In this document: positions 24,136-31,757 of the stretch, piece after piece | Numbering within the stretch: the first letter of the stretch is position 1 | How the letters are laid out: every line of letters begins with the position of its first letter | Source of the DNA: Bordetella parapertussis | GTDB lineage: Bacteria > Pseudomonadota > Gammaproteobacteria > Burkholderiales > JACQAP01 | Reading direction: 5' to 3' | DNA length: 34,486 bases | Assembly (NCBI GenBank): GCA_945900965.1 | Contig: CAMDKM010000037.1 | Coordinates: 1-34,486, forward strand | The notes under the pieces: generated by a model | What the model was told of the DNA's origin: nothing | Database searches by the model: none | What the model saw: only the letters and a program-made list of their open reading frames with translations | Made by a program: the position numbers and the translations under genes

Positions 24136-25245
24136 ATGATTCTCATCCTCAGCGCCACCGCAACGCCGGACAGCGGCGAATACCGCCAATTGATGGAAAC
24201 GCTGGCGGGCCTTCCGGACATCCGTACTCGCGTGCACCAGATTCAGGGCGCGGAGCGTTCGGTGACGGAAATTTATTTGATTGGCAATACCAAGGCGCTG
24301 CGTGTTGAGGACATGGCGACCCTTCCGGGCGTCGAAAAAGTGATCCGGGTGTCGGAAGAATACCGGGTTCTGGGACGGCATCCTGGCGACACGCGTGCCA
24401 CGCATTTCGACTACAAGGGCTTGCGCTTCGGGCAGGACACGCTGCATATATTCGCCGGCCTGTGCGCGGTGGATACGCCGGAACATGTCGAAATCATGAT
24501 GCGGGCCCTGCAGGCCAACGGCCAACGCTGCACTCGCATGGGTGCCTACAAGCCGCGTACCAGCCCCTATGCGTTTCAGGGGCATGGCCGCAGCTGCCTG
24601 CCCTACGTGTTCGAGTTGGCGGGCAAGTACGACATCCGGGTGATTGCCATGGAAATTACCCATGAGTCCCATCTGGAGGAAATCCGCGCCGCGCTCAAGC
24701 AAACCGGAGAGCCGACCGGCGTCATGCTGCAAATCGGCACCCGCAATACCCAGAACTTCGAATTGTTGAAAATTGTCGGCAAACAAAAAGATTATCCGGT
24801 GCTTATCAAGCGCGGGTTCGGTATTACGTTGGACGAATCGCTCAATGCCGCCGAGTACCTTGCCAGCGAAGGCAACCAGCGGGTGGTATTCGGCTTGCGC
24901 GGAATGAAATCCAACCTCGGCGATCCGCACCGCAATTTTGTGGATTTTTCTCATGTTCCGGTCGTGCGCAGACTGACCCGAATGCCGGTGTGTATCGATC
25001 CCAGCCATTCGGTCGGTTCCCGAATGGCCGGACCCGACGGCATTCTCGATGTGATGCATGTCACCGCACAGGGTGTGTTGGCGGGCGCCAACATGATCCT
25101 GGTGGATTTTCATCCCAACCCGTCCAAAGCACTGGTGGACGGTCCCCAAGCCCTGCGTCTGGACGAACTGCCCCACTTCATCGAGGATGTGGCCATCGCC
25201 CGCGAGGCTTACACCAGGCGACTCGCCTTGGCGGGGCGCAACTAG
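24136..25245 (+). CDS. Class I-beta DAHP synthase-like protein (divergent active site)
   Basis: A 369-residue protein with the architecture of the Thermotoga-type 3-deoxy-7-phosphoheptulonate synthase: an N-terminal ferredoxin-like regulatory domain (1-85) and a TIM barrel. Conserved elements include MGAYKPRTSPYAFQG, MLQIGTRNTQNFELL, VLIKRGFGI and CIDPSHSVGSR. Candidate metal ligands are C110, H291 and D335. Several positions differ from the classic enzyme: GPCSVE is GLCAVD, and the Glu ligand before HPEPEKA is Asp (D324 in LVDFHPNPSKAL). It may be a functional AroF-type enzyme entering the shikimate pathway or a paralogue with altered substrate. ATG 24136 lies at the end of repeat copy 3; no good ribosome-binding site is seen. 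Confidence 0.85.
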   Translation: MILILSATATPDSGEYRQLMETLAGLPDIRTRVHQIQGAERSVTEIYLIGNTKALRVEDMATLPGVEKVIRVSEEYRVLGRHPGDTRATHFDYKGLRFGQDTLHIFAGLCAVDTPEHVEIMMRALQANGQRCTRMGAYKPRTSPYAFQGHGRSCLPYVFELAGKYDIRVIAMEITHESHLEEIRAALKQTGEPTGVMLQIGTRNTQNFELLKIVGKQKDYPVLIKRGFGITLDESLNAAEYLASEGNQRVVFGLRGMKSNLGDPHRNFVDFSHVPVVRRLTRMPVCIDPSHSVGSRMAGPDGILDVMHVTAQGVLAGANMILVDFHPNPSKALVDGPQALRLDELPHFIEDVAIAREAYTRRLALAGRN

Positions 25246-25366
25246 ACTCGATCTACTGCTCTCAAATTTTTGCGGCATGGGGTTTACCGCCTACAGCCGC
25301 TCCCGCATAATGGGTTGCGGCGTGAGTCCGCGCCGACGAACTTGTCCAATAGTAATTTCTTAATTC

Positions 25367-25900
25367 ATGGCCGATACAGCGACCGCATCCCCGCAAAATG
25401 TATTGTTGCAGTCCCTTGAACATCTGGGAGAGGGCACTGTGCTGGCGCAGCAGATTTTCGAGATGATCGGCCACTCGAAATTTTTCCTCGATTTCACCCG
25501 CGAGGATATCCAGCGACTGACCGCGTTCATGCAGATTTATCGCGCCGAATCGAGCCAGATGATTATTCGCGAGGGCGACGTGGATGATTACATGCTGCTG
25601 ATCATCCAGGGCAAGGTGGATATCGTGAAAGCCGATTCGCGCGGCAATCCGCAGCCCATGACAGTTGTCGGGTCAGGGGCAACGCTCGGAGAGATGTCGA
25701 TGATCGATGGCGAACGGCGATTTGCAACCTGCGTGGCCTTGGAATCGACGACTTTCGCGGTGCTCTCTCGCGATGCCATGGTCCAGATCATCATGGAAGA
25801 GCCCAGTCTGGGCGCAAAAATACTGGTCAAGCTGGTGACCTTGCTGTCCCAGCGGCTGCGGCAGACCAGCTCCAATCTGCTTCATTACATGGAGCACTGA
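25367..25900 (+). CDS. Cyclic nucleotide-binding domain protein
   Basis: A 177-residue cytoplasmic protein made of a single cNMP-binding beta-barrel (about 40-155) with helices at both ends. The phosphate-binding cassette is recognisable: GATLGEMSMIDGERRFATC, with the Gly-Glu pair and the Arg expected to contact the cyclic phosphate. Unlike Crp/Fnr regulators it has no C-terminal helix-turn-helix; the last ~30 residues form a helix (ILVKLVTLLSQRLRQTSSNL). It therefore looks like a sensor or partner subunit rather than a transcription factor. Two cyclases in this window could supply the ligand. Its stop abuts the convergent anti-sigma gene stop with no gap. Confidence 0.9.
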   Translation: MADTATASPQNVLLQSLEHLGEGTVLAQQIFEMIGHSKFFLDFTREDIQRLTAFMQIYRAESSQMIIREGDVDDYMLLIIQGKVDIVKADSRGNPQPMTVVGSGATLGEMSMIDGERRFATCVALESTTFAVLSRDAMVQIIMEEPSLGAKILVKLVTLLSQRLRQTSSNLLHYMEH

Positions 25901-26620
25901 TCAGATTTTCATGCAGTCTCCGGCGTAAAGAATGGGTCCGGACGGCACGCCGGTAGGCGAGCCCCCGCCCGGCTCCACGCTCATGGCCAGACCGGCGGCC
26001 GAATCGAGTGCCGCGGCCAAGGCTGCAGGCACTACCACAGTCTGAGTTTCATGCGTGGTAATCAATCCGAGCGATACCGGTTGTCGATCGGGTCCCGGCA
26101 ACAGCCATAATTCCCACGCGGTACCTTGCGCCATTTCCGCGTGACCGATCACGCGAATTCGGATGATTCGCTCCTTGTCGCGCCGAGCCGGTTCCCAGGT
26201 CGCGGTCATCGCGGGTCTGGCAGTCTGGACGTCATTCATGATGACGACCATATGGCTTTCGGGCTCGATTGTTACCTGGCGATTGGGCAGCACCAAAATC
26301 ACCAACAGGCCCAAAGCAAGCAGCCCGGAAGCCAGCGAGGAGAAACGCCAAAACGCCAGGTTGGCGAACAGCCCGGAACGAGGCTCTTTGTCCGGACGAA
26401 TGCGCGCCTGGATTGCCCGCCAAACTCGTGCCGGCGGTTCAATTTCCGGAAGGCTGGCGGCCATGGGCAAGAGCCTTGCCTCCCAGTCCAAAACGGCGCG
26501 ACGCAGGGCAGGATTTTCCCGCAACTTGGTTTCAAAGCGCCGGCGCGCGGGTCCCGACAGAGTGCCGAGCACGTATTCGGCAGCCAGTTTCTCGCGCAGT
26601 TGTTCGTTGGCAAATTTCAT
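25901..26620 (-). CDS. RskA-like anti-sigma factor
   Basis: A 239-residue bitopic membrane protein. The N-terminal cytoplasmic part has the anti-sigma layout EQLREKLAAEYVLGTLSGPA followed by RRRFETKL and PALRRAVLDWEARL, as in RskA/ChrR-type sigma binders. One transmembrane helix lies at about residues 92-110 (FSSLASGLLALGLLVILVLP). The periplasmic C-terminal domain (RskA_C) ends with AWELWLLPGPDRQPVSLGLI and GLAMSVEPGGGSPTGVPSGP, the typical signature of that domain. It starts 10 nt after the sigma gene stop and should hold that sigma factor inactive until a periplasmic signal releases it. Confidence 0.92.
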   Translation of the reverse strand: MKFANEQLREKLAAEYVLGTLSGPARRRFETKLRENPALRRAVLDWEARLLPMAASLPEIEPPARVWRAIQARIRPDKEPRSGLFANLAFWRFSSLASGLLALGLLVILVLPNRQVTIEPESHMVVIMNDVQTARPAMTATWEPARRDKERIIRIRVIGHAEMAQGTAWELWLLPGPDRQPVSLGLITTHETQTVVVPAALAAALDSAAGLAMSVEPGGGSPTGVPSGPILYAGDCMKI

Positions 26621-26630
26621 ATGCGTCGAA

Positions 26631-27203
26631 TCAGCCTTGGTGGGTATCCAGGCATATTTTCAGCTGGTCCAATCCCCGCCGAACCCAAGTCTTGACGGTG
26701 CCAAGCGGTTTGCGCAGTTGTATTGCCAGTTCGCCATGAGAAAGCCCTTGAAAAAAAGCCAGCGTGATACTTTTTTGCTGATCCGGCGTCAACCGCTTCA
26801 TGCAATCGGCCAAAGCGGCGGCTTCTCGATACTGGGTAATCATTGCTTCGGGGCCGGGAGAGTCATCAACAATCGCGGCCATCCTCGCCTCCTGTTCTTC
26901 TCCCAGTTCGACTTCCCGCGGCCGGCGCAGCCAGTCCAAAGCGCGATTGCGCACAATTGCCGTCATCCAGGTCATTGGCGCACTTTTGGCCGGGCTGTAG
27001 GCTGTGGCGTTATTCCAGATGTTGACAAAACTTTCCTGGAGAACTTCTTCGGCCCAATCCCTGCGTCGAGTTATACGTAAGGCAACGGCAAATAGTTTCG
27101 CCGCGGCGCAACGATAAAGCTCGGCGAAGGCCCGTTGATCGCGCAAAGCACTGCGTGCCAGCAAATTCGACAGGTCTTGCGCCGCCACCGGCTCGTTAGC
27201 CAT
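26631..27203 (-). CDS. ECF-family RNA polymerase sigma factor
   Basis: A 190-residue group IV (ECF) sigma factor of the SigK-like type. Region 2 runs from FAELYRCAAAKLFAVALRIT through RRDWAEEVLQESFVNIWNNA and TWMTAIVRNRALDWLRR, which contacts the -10 element. Region 4 has LTPDQQKSITLAFFQGLSHG and ELAIQLRKPLGTVKTWVRRG, the helix-turn-helix for the -35 element. ATG 27203 (MANEPVAAQDL) is preferred over a longer frame to 27278. This start lies inside the end of the adenosyltransferase gene (8-nt overlap), and the anti-sigma gene follows after 10 nt, so the three are probably one transcript. Its regulon cannot be read from the window. Confidence 0.93.
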   Translation of the reverse strand: MANEPVAAQDLSNLLARSALRDQRAFAELYRCAAAKLFAVALRITRRRDWAEEVLQESFVNIWNNATAYSPAKSAPMTWMTAIVRNRALDWLRRPREVELGEEQEARMAAIVDDSPGPEAMITQYREAAALADCMKRLTPDQQKSITLAFFQGLSHGELAIQLRKPLGTVKTWVRRGLDQLKICLDTHQG

Positions 27204-27756
27204 TGCTGCGATTTTTGCCTTTTTGCCAATAGACGTCGGAGATCCCGGCCTGGCAATTGAGTACCCGGCAGAGCACAAACAACAGGTCCGACAGGCGGTT
27301 CAAGTAGCGCTGAAGAATGGACGACAGGGTCTCGGCGGCCGCCAGCGTGACCACATGACGTTCGGCGCGTCGACACACAGTGCGCGCCACATGGCAAATC
27401 GCCGCCGGACGCGCCCCACCCGGAAGAATGAATTCCTTGAGCGGGGGCAAGTCGGCGTTCCAGCGATCCAGTTCCGATTCCAGACGCGCAATATGCGCCT
27501 CGGTGAGGCTTTGGTAGCCTGGAATGCTCAATTCCCCACCCAGATCGAACAAATCATGCTGGATGTTGGACAGACATGCCGCTATCTCGGGCGACAAGGG
27601 TTCCGCCAGCAATACGCCCAGTGTGCTGTTCAGCTCGTCGACCGAGCCAATGGCCTCGATGCGCGGGCTATCCTTGGCGACCCGGGCGCCATCTCCCAGG
27701 CCGGTGGTACCGGTGTCACCGGTACGCGTGTAGATTTTCGAAAGTCGATGACCCAT
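27196..27756 (-). CDS. PduO-type cob(I)alamin adenosyltransferase
   Basis: A 186-residue enzyme that transfers the 5'-deoxyadenosyl group of ATP to cob(I)alamin to make adenosylcobalamin in the cytoplasm. The N-terminal ATP-binding motif IYTRTGDTGTTGLGDG is diagnostic of the PduO/MMAB family, and the central SVDELNSTLGVLL, the FILPGGARPAAICHVARTVC helix and RRAER motif, and RYLNRLSDLLFVLCR complete the four-helix bundle. It overlaps the sigma factor gene by 8 nt. No cobalamin riboswitch or B12 biosynthesis gene was seen around it, so its pairing with an ECF sigma system is by position only. Confidence 0.95.
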   Translation of the reverse strand: MGHRLSKIYTRTGDTGTTGLGDGARVAKDSPRIEAIGSVDELNSTLGVLLAEPLSPEIAACLSNIQHDLFDLGGELSIPGYQSLTEAHIARLESELDRWNADLPPLKEFILPGGARPAAICHVARTVCRRAERHVVTLAAAETLSSILQRYLNRLSDLLFVLCRVLNCQAGISDVYWQKGKNRSNG

Positions 27757-27838
27757 GAGCGGTGAATGGTTTCAGTCCGGCCTGTATTTTAGAGTATCGC
27801 CAGCCGCTCAATGCGCGCACGGTTTTTATCGGTGAGGA

Positions 27839-28807
27839 TCATGGCTGGGCGGTGGAACGCGGATCGCCGCCCAGATCTTCGATCTCCAATTGCAGGTAAC
27901 GATGCTGGACATTTTTTCGATGGGTGACCGGGTACATCGTCCACCGCGAATACTCGGGTAATTCCGCGGCATTCAAGGAGTCGATCAGGCTCGAATTGGC
28001 GCGATACAAGGCCCGCACGCTGCGGTCCAGCGATTCCAGATACTGGCGGGTGCGGAGGATGGCGTCCTTGCTGGCAATGGACCCATGTCCGGGAATCAAG
28101 TGCCGAATGGGGAGGGGAGACAACGCGTCGAGCGCGCGCAACCAGCCGTCGAAATCGCTATCGCGGATTTCCGGCACCCGTCCCTCGGTGACCAAACCTC
28201 CGGTAAACAGGGCCCCACTTTGCCGATCCAGCAGCGCCAGATCGCCGGGCGTGCTGGCCCAGCCGAAATGCAGTAGCTCGATCTGGCGTCCGCCGGCTTC
28301 AAGAGGGGTGCCGCGGTCGATTTGAGTGCCCGGCAGCACCAGGCGGGTTCCCTCCAGTTCTTCGCCCAGCAGCGCCCGCAGGGTCTGCAAGCACTGGTCG
28401 CAGCGCGCGCGCATGAGTTTCGCCGTCTCCGTATGGGCAAGAATGGGAATACCCCGTTCCTCGAAAGCGGCATTACCGAACAGAAATTCCTGAATCGCAT
28501 GGGTCAGGATGACCAGCACTACCGGTTTGTCGGTTATCTTGGCAATGGCAGCAAGCATGCGCTGAGCGTGCCGGCGGGAAGCGCCGGTATCGATAACGAT
28601 TACACCGGTCGGGCCGACGAGAAAGCCGCTGTTGCCGACAAATCCCCGATTTTCCACGGTCATCTCAGCATTCGCTCCGATGAATGCATAGACGCCTGTG
28701 GCGATTTGGGCAGGAGCAAGTTCGTCCGCGGCGAGTAGGCGCGTGTCTGGCATAAGGAAGCAGGCGAGCAATGCCCAACGTCCCCAATGAAATGCAATGC
28801 GGATCAT
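27839..28807 (-). CDS. Secreted metallo-beta-lactamase-fold protein with defective metal site (quinoprotein relay type 2-like)
   Basis: A 322-residue protein with an N-terminal signal sequence (hydrophobic residues 8-26, cleavage likely after LLAA) and an MBL fold similar to the quinoprotein relay system metallohydrolase 2 group, SoxH relatives. The fold markers are present (GNSGFLVGPTGVIVIDTGAS, FGNAAF, LIPGHGS with H241). The zinc motif HxHxDH is broken: residues 103-108 read H-A-I-Q-E-F, so only the first His remains. S185 in WASTPGD stands where the third-site His is expected, and G204 replaces the bridging Asp. It also has CDQC (136-139). It diverges from the intact MBL gene at 28908 and is 82 nt upstream of the adenosyltransferase gene. 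Confidence 0.82.
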   Translation of the reverse strand: MIRIAFHWGRWALLACFLMPDTRLLAADELAPAQIATGVYAFIGANAEMTVENRGFVGNSGFLVGPTGVIVIDTGASRRHAQRMLAAIAKITDKPVVLVILTHAIQEFLFGNAAFEERGIPILAHTETAKLMRARCDQCLQTLRALLGEELEGTRLVLPGTQIDRGTPLEAGGRQIELLHFGWASTPGDLALLDRQSGALFTGGLVTEGRVPEIRDSDFDGWLRALDALSPLPIRHLIPGHGSIASKDAILRTRQYLESLDRSVRALYRANSSLIDSLNAAELPEYSRWTMYPVTHRKNVQHRYLQLEIEDLGGDPRSTAQP

Positions 28808-28907
28808 GGCCTCATGTCAGGGCGAAGCTTTGGCAAGGAAGAGTTCGACGAGTCACGCGGGGGAATTTCTGCTTTAATGGACCGATTCCCGATCAAAATA
28901 AATTTCC

Positions 28908-29846
28908 ATGCTTGGTAATGTCTTGCAAGTTACGGCGCTCGTTACGCTATGGGCCGCTTGCGGCACCATTGCCGCACAATCTGCGGCGCCGGGAGATTTT
29001 CCGCTGACCGAAATTGCGCCGGGAAATTTTGTCCATTATGGAACAATCGACGAGCGCACGGCTGCCAATCTGGGGGACAACGCCAATGTCGGATTTATCG
29101 TAGGTACCCGCTGCGTTGCAGTTATTGATGCGGGCGGATCGAGAGCCGTGGGAGACGCTCTTCGAGGCGCGATTCGCCGGGTGACGCCACTGCCGGTATG
29201 TTATGTCGTTCTCACCCACGTGCATCCGGATCATTTTTTCGGGGCTAGTGCCTTTGCGCTGGACGAGCCTGCGTTCATTACCCATGAGAATTATCCCGGC
29301 CAGATTGCCGCCCGGGCTCGGAATTATCTCAATTCGCTCACACGCGACCTCGGAAATGCCGCCGCGGGCTCCGAAATCGTCAAGCCGACGCTACTGGTCA
29401 AAGTCGAACTCGTCCTTGACTTAGGCGGTAGGCAGGTGACGGTCAATGCCTGGCCTCCCGCGCATACCGACGACGATCTGACCGTCTTCGACCCTGCCAC
29501 TCGCACACTTTGGCTGTCCGACCTGTTATTTGTGGATCACACGCCGGTAATCGATGGCACCATCACCGGCTTTTTGTCGGCCATGAGGCAATTGCGGCGC
29601 CTGGAGGTGAAGCATTATGTTCCGGGCCATGGGAAAAGCAGCCTGAATTGGCCAGCGGTGCTGGACGCGCAGGAACGCTACTTCACGCTCATCCTGAACG
29701 AAACGCGCGGGGCGCTTCGCGCCAGAAAGAGCTTGCAAATCGCGACCGAGGAAGTCGGGTTTTCCGAAGCGCCGAACTGGGCGCTGTTCGACTTGTTTCA
29801 CCGTCGAAACGTGACTTCGGCGTATACGGAGCTGGAGTGGGAGTAG
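28908..29846 (+). CDS. Secreted metallo-beta-lactamase-fold hydrolase (quinoprotein relay type 1-like)
   Basis: A 312-residue periplasmic MBL-fold protein with a signal sequence (residues 1-24, cleavage near IAAQ/SAA). The metal site is complete: H104, H106, D108 and H109 in LTHVHPDHFFG, H186 in PPAHTDDDL, D205 in LWLSDLLF and H241 in YVPGHGKSS. The sequence resembles SoxH and the quinoprotein relay system zinc metallohydrolase 1 group that accompanies PQQ-dependent dehydrogenases. It is followed after 113 nt by a SoxYZ-like carrier, the expected partner. A role in processing thiol-bound intermediates on that carrier is inferred from SoxH relatives, not shown. Confidence 0.87.
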   Translation: MLGNVLQVTALVTLWAACGTIAAQSAAPGDFPLTEIAPGNFVHYGTIDERTAANLGDNANVGFIVGTRCVAVIDAGGSRAVGDALRGAIRRVTPLPVCYVVLTHVHPDHFFGASAFALDEPAFITHENYPGQIAARARNYLNSLTRDLGNAAAGSEIVKPTLLVKVELVLDLGGRQVTVNAWPPAHTDDDLTVFDPATRTLWLSDLLFVDHTPVIDGTITGFLSAMRQLRRLEVKHYVPGHGKSSLNWPAVLDAQERYFTLILNETRGALRARKSLQIATEEVGFSEAPNWALFDLFHRRNVTSAYTELEWE

Positions 29847-29959
29847 CGTTCCAAGCCAGGCATCGCTTTCCAAACGGTGAATGGATGCCTGTGTCCAATG
29901 GAGAGTGCCAGCATCCAGTATACTTTTGGCAATTTCCCGGAACTGCCCGGAGGTCTCGA

Positions 29960-30796
29960 ATGAATTCCGTTTGGCGTTTTGTAGTGTGGGTATTGTGCGC
30001 ATCGATGCTTGCCGCGCCGGTATTTGGCAACGAAAAAGCGGAGCCCGATCCCGCCAAGAGCCAATATTGGGAGCCGATCCGGCAACTAATGTTCGGCGAC
30101 CGGGTGATCAATCCGGATGACCGGAAAATTGTCAGTGTTTACCTCAACACCCGGGCGCAGGACGCCACTACGGTGCCCATCATGGTCAAGGCTGAGATCG
30201 ATCAGACCGAGGCTGAATACATCAAATCGATCTACCTCATTGTCGAGCGCAATCCCTCGCCGACGGCCGGGGTGTTTCACTTTACCCCGGCAAGCGGCCG
30301 TGCACGGGTGGAAACCCGCCTGCGATTCGAAGACTTCAGTTTTGTCCGTGCGGTTGCCGAAATGAACGACGGTCGCCTGTACATGTCGCAACGCTGGGTC
30401 AAGGCCGCCGGCGGCTGTTCGGCTCCCATGGGCAAGAACCGCATGCCCGCTGCCCTGCTGGGGAAAATGAAACTGCGCTTCGATGAAGAGAATTTGTCCT
30501 ACAGCAAGCCCAACCTTGTGCAATTGATGATCCGCCACCCCAACGAGTCCGCCCTGGCGGCGGATTTTGATCCGGAACAGGTGCCGCAGTTTGTGCGCAG
30601 CGTCAAGGTTAGCTACGAAGGGCAGACGGTTCTTGACGCCCAGGTGGATTTTTCGCTTTCCGACAACCCCAATTTCCGGTTCTATTTCACCCCGGAGCGT
30701 CGCGGCGAGCTCAAAATCGAGGTGGAGGACACCCATGACCTCAAATTCAAGCATTCCATCCCATTGTCCGAAGGCGTGTTATTGCCCGGCGGCTGA
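29960..30796 (+). CDS. SoxYZ-like carrier protein (quinoprotein dehydrogenase-associated)
   Basis: A 278-residue secreted protein with a signal peptide (residues 1-23, ending APVFG) and two fused beta-sandwich domains that resemble SoxY (about 40-160) and SoxZ (about 165-275). SoxY carries sulfur intermediates on a Cys in a C-terminal GGCGG arm; here the matching Cys is C153 in KAAGGCSAPMG at the junction of the two domains. The pattern fits the fused SoxYZ-like carrier described beside PQQ-dependent dehydrogenases in methylotrophs. GGAGGT lies 5 nt before ATG 29960. No soxA, soxB, soxC, soxD or soxX gene is present, so thiosulfate oxidation by a Sox complex is not suggested. Confidence 0.85.
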   Translation: MNSVWRFVVWVLCASMLAAPVFGNEKAEPDPAKSQYWEPIRQLMFGDRVINPDDRKIVSVYLNTRAQDATTVPIMVKAEIDQTEAEYIKSIYLIVERNPSPTAGVFHFTPASGRARVETRLRFEDFSFVRAVAEMNDGRLYMSQRWVKAAGGCSAPMGKNRMPAALLGKMKLRFDEENLSYSKPNLVQLMIRHPNESALAADFDPEQVPQFVRSVKVSYEGQTVLDAQVDFSLSDNPNFRFYFTPERRGELKIEVEDTHDLKFKHSIPLSEGVLLPGG

Positions 30797-30898
30797 AGAA
30801 TTTTAATGAGGGCTGCTGCCCGGCGTTGACCCGGTAGGGCTCTTCGGCTAAAGTTGCGCGGGTTTTTTTGGGCTCGCCCATCAGGGAAATATCGAAAA

Positions 30899-31228
30899 AT
30901 GAAAATTCAAACCTTTTCAGTGGCTGGTCTGCTGGCGATTTCCGCGGCGCTGATCAGCTTTTCAGCCCACGCGGAAGGCGATCCCGCAGCCGGCAAGAAT
31001 AAAACCGCGATGTGCTCAGGTTGCCACGGCATTGCCGGGTTCCGCACCGTTTATCCGGAGACCTACCACGTCCCCAAGATCCGCGGACAAAATGCCGGGT
31101 ATATCGTCAATGCGCTCAAAGCCTATAAGTCCGGGGATCGCAGTCACCCCAGCATGACGGCGATTGCGGCGAGCCTGACCGAACAAGACATGGCGGATCT
31201 CGCCGCCTATTACTCCGCGGGCAAATAG
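30899..31228 (+). CDS. Small cytochrome c (c553-like)
   Basis: A 109-residue periplasmic class I cytochrome c with a signal peptide (residues 1-25, ending SAHA) and one haem-binding motif CSGCH at about residues 39-43. The distal Met ligand is probably in HPSMTAIAASL. The sequence EGDPAAGKNKTAMCSGCHG is typical of small c553/c554-type electron carriers. It follows the SoxYZ-like gene by about 100 nt and precedes a second similar cytochrome by 27 nt, so it may accept electrons in the same periplasmic pathway. ATG 30899 is preferred over an upstream in-frame start because the signal peptide begins there. Confidence 0.93.
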   Translation: MKIQTFSVAGLLAISAALISFSAHAEGDPAAGKNKTAMCSGCHGIAGFRTVYPETYHVPKIRGQNAGYIVNALKAYKSGDRSHPSMTAIAASLTEQDMADLAAYYSAGK

Positions 31229-31255
31229 CCCGGTGCGGAATCTCGGAGGAGAGTC

Positions 31256-31579
31256 ATGAAAAAAGCAATGATTGTATTGATGAGTGCGGCGGGTCTGATC
31301 GCCGGGGCCGCAGGGGCGGCGGACATCGCCGCCGGCAAAGAAAAAGCCGCCATGTGCGCGGCTTGCCACGGGCCGGACGGTAATACGCCGATGCTTCCAG
31401 ACTACCCAAAACTGGCCGGTCAACCCGCAGACTATCTAGCCAAAGCCTTGCGCGACTACCAATCCGGGGCGCGCAAGAATCCGTTAATGGCTCCGATGGC
31501 GCAGAGCTTGACGAAGAAGGACATCAAAAACGTCGCGGCCTACTTTGCGAGACTGAAAGGCGATCTGACGGACAAGTAA
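31256..31579 (+). CDS. Small cytochrome c (c553-like), second copy
   Basis: A 107-residue periplasmic cytochrome c with a signal peptide (residues 1-21, ending GAAGA) and a single haem motif CAACH in EKAAMCAACHGPDGN. The probable axial Met is in NPLMAPMAQSL. It is related to the upstream cytochrome but clearly diverged, with the YLAKALRDYQSGARKNP segment characteristic of this class. GGAGGAGAG immediately upstream of ATG 31256 is a strong ribosome-binding site, suggesting higher translation than its neighbour. An intrinsic terminator lies 30 nt after its stop, marking the end of the relay cluster. Confidence 0.94.
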   Translation: MKKAMIVLMSAAGLIAGAAGAADIAAGKEKAAMCAACHGPDGNTPMLPDYPKLAGQPADYLAKALRDYQSGARKNPLMAPMAQSLTKKDIKNVAAYFARLKGDLTDK

Positions 31580-31608
31580 TAAGGCCCGCGGACAGTAGCT
31601 GTATCACG

Positions 31609-31633
31609 AAAGAGGAGCCTGCGGCTCCTCTTT
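31609..31633 (+). terminator. Intrinsic terminator after the cytochrome genes
   Basis: An 11-bp perfect stem (AAAGAGGAGCC with GGCTCCTCTTT) closes a 3-nt loop, and T residues continue to 31635. It lies 30 nt after the second cytochrome stop and should end transcription of the SoxYZ-like/cytochrome unit. Confidence 0.9.
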
Positions 31634-31757
31634 TTCTTTGGCAGAACCGTATCGGCGAGGCGGGGAATGCGGTCTTTGGGCGCCGGGTGGTTGGTTATCT
31701 GGAATGCCTTGCAGGAAATTAGCCAGAATTTTCCATTCGTGAATGAAAAACACGTTT

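Noticed and set aside
24127-25278. 383-codon minus-strand ORF opposite the DAHP synthase-like gene
   Set aside because: Antisense to a clear TIM-barrel gene; composition is His/Gln-rich as expected for a reverse-frame shadow.
27757-27838. Cobalamin riboswitch upstream of the adenosyltransferase
   Set aside because: The gap is only 82 nt and shows no B12-box-like sequence.
29510-29959. SoxYZ-like protein extended upstream to 29510
   Set aside because: This part overlaps the coding end of the MBL gene in another frame; a strong ribosome-binding site and signal peptide mark ATG 29960 as the start.
29960-30796. Thiosulfate-oxidising Sox system
   Set aside because: No soxA, soxB, soxX, soxC or soxD is present, and the Y and Z domains are fused, as in the quinoprotein-associated carriers.
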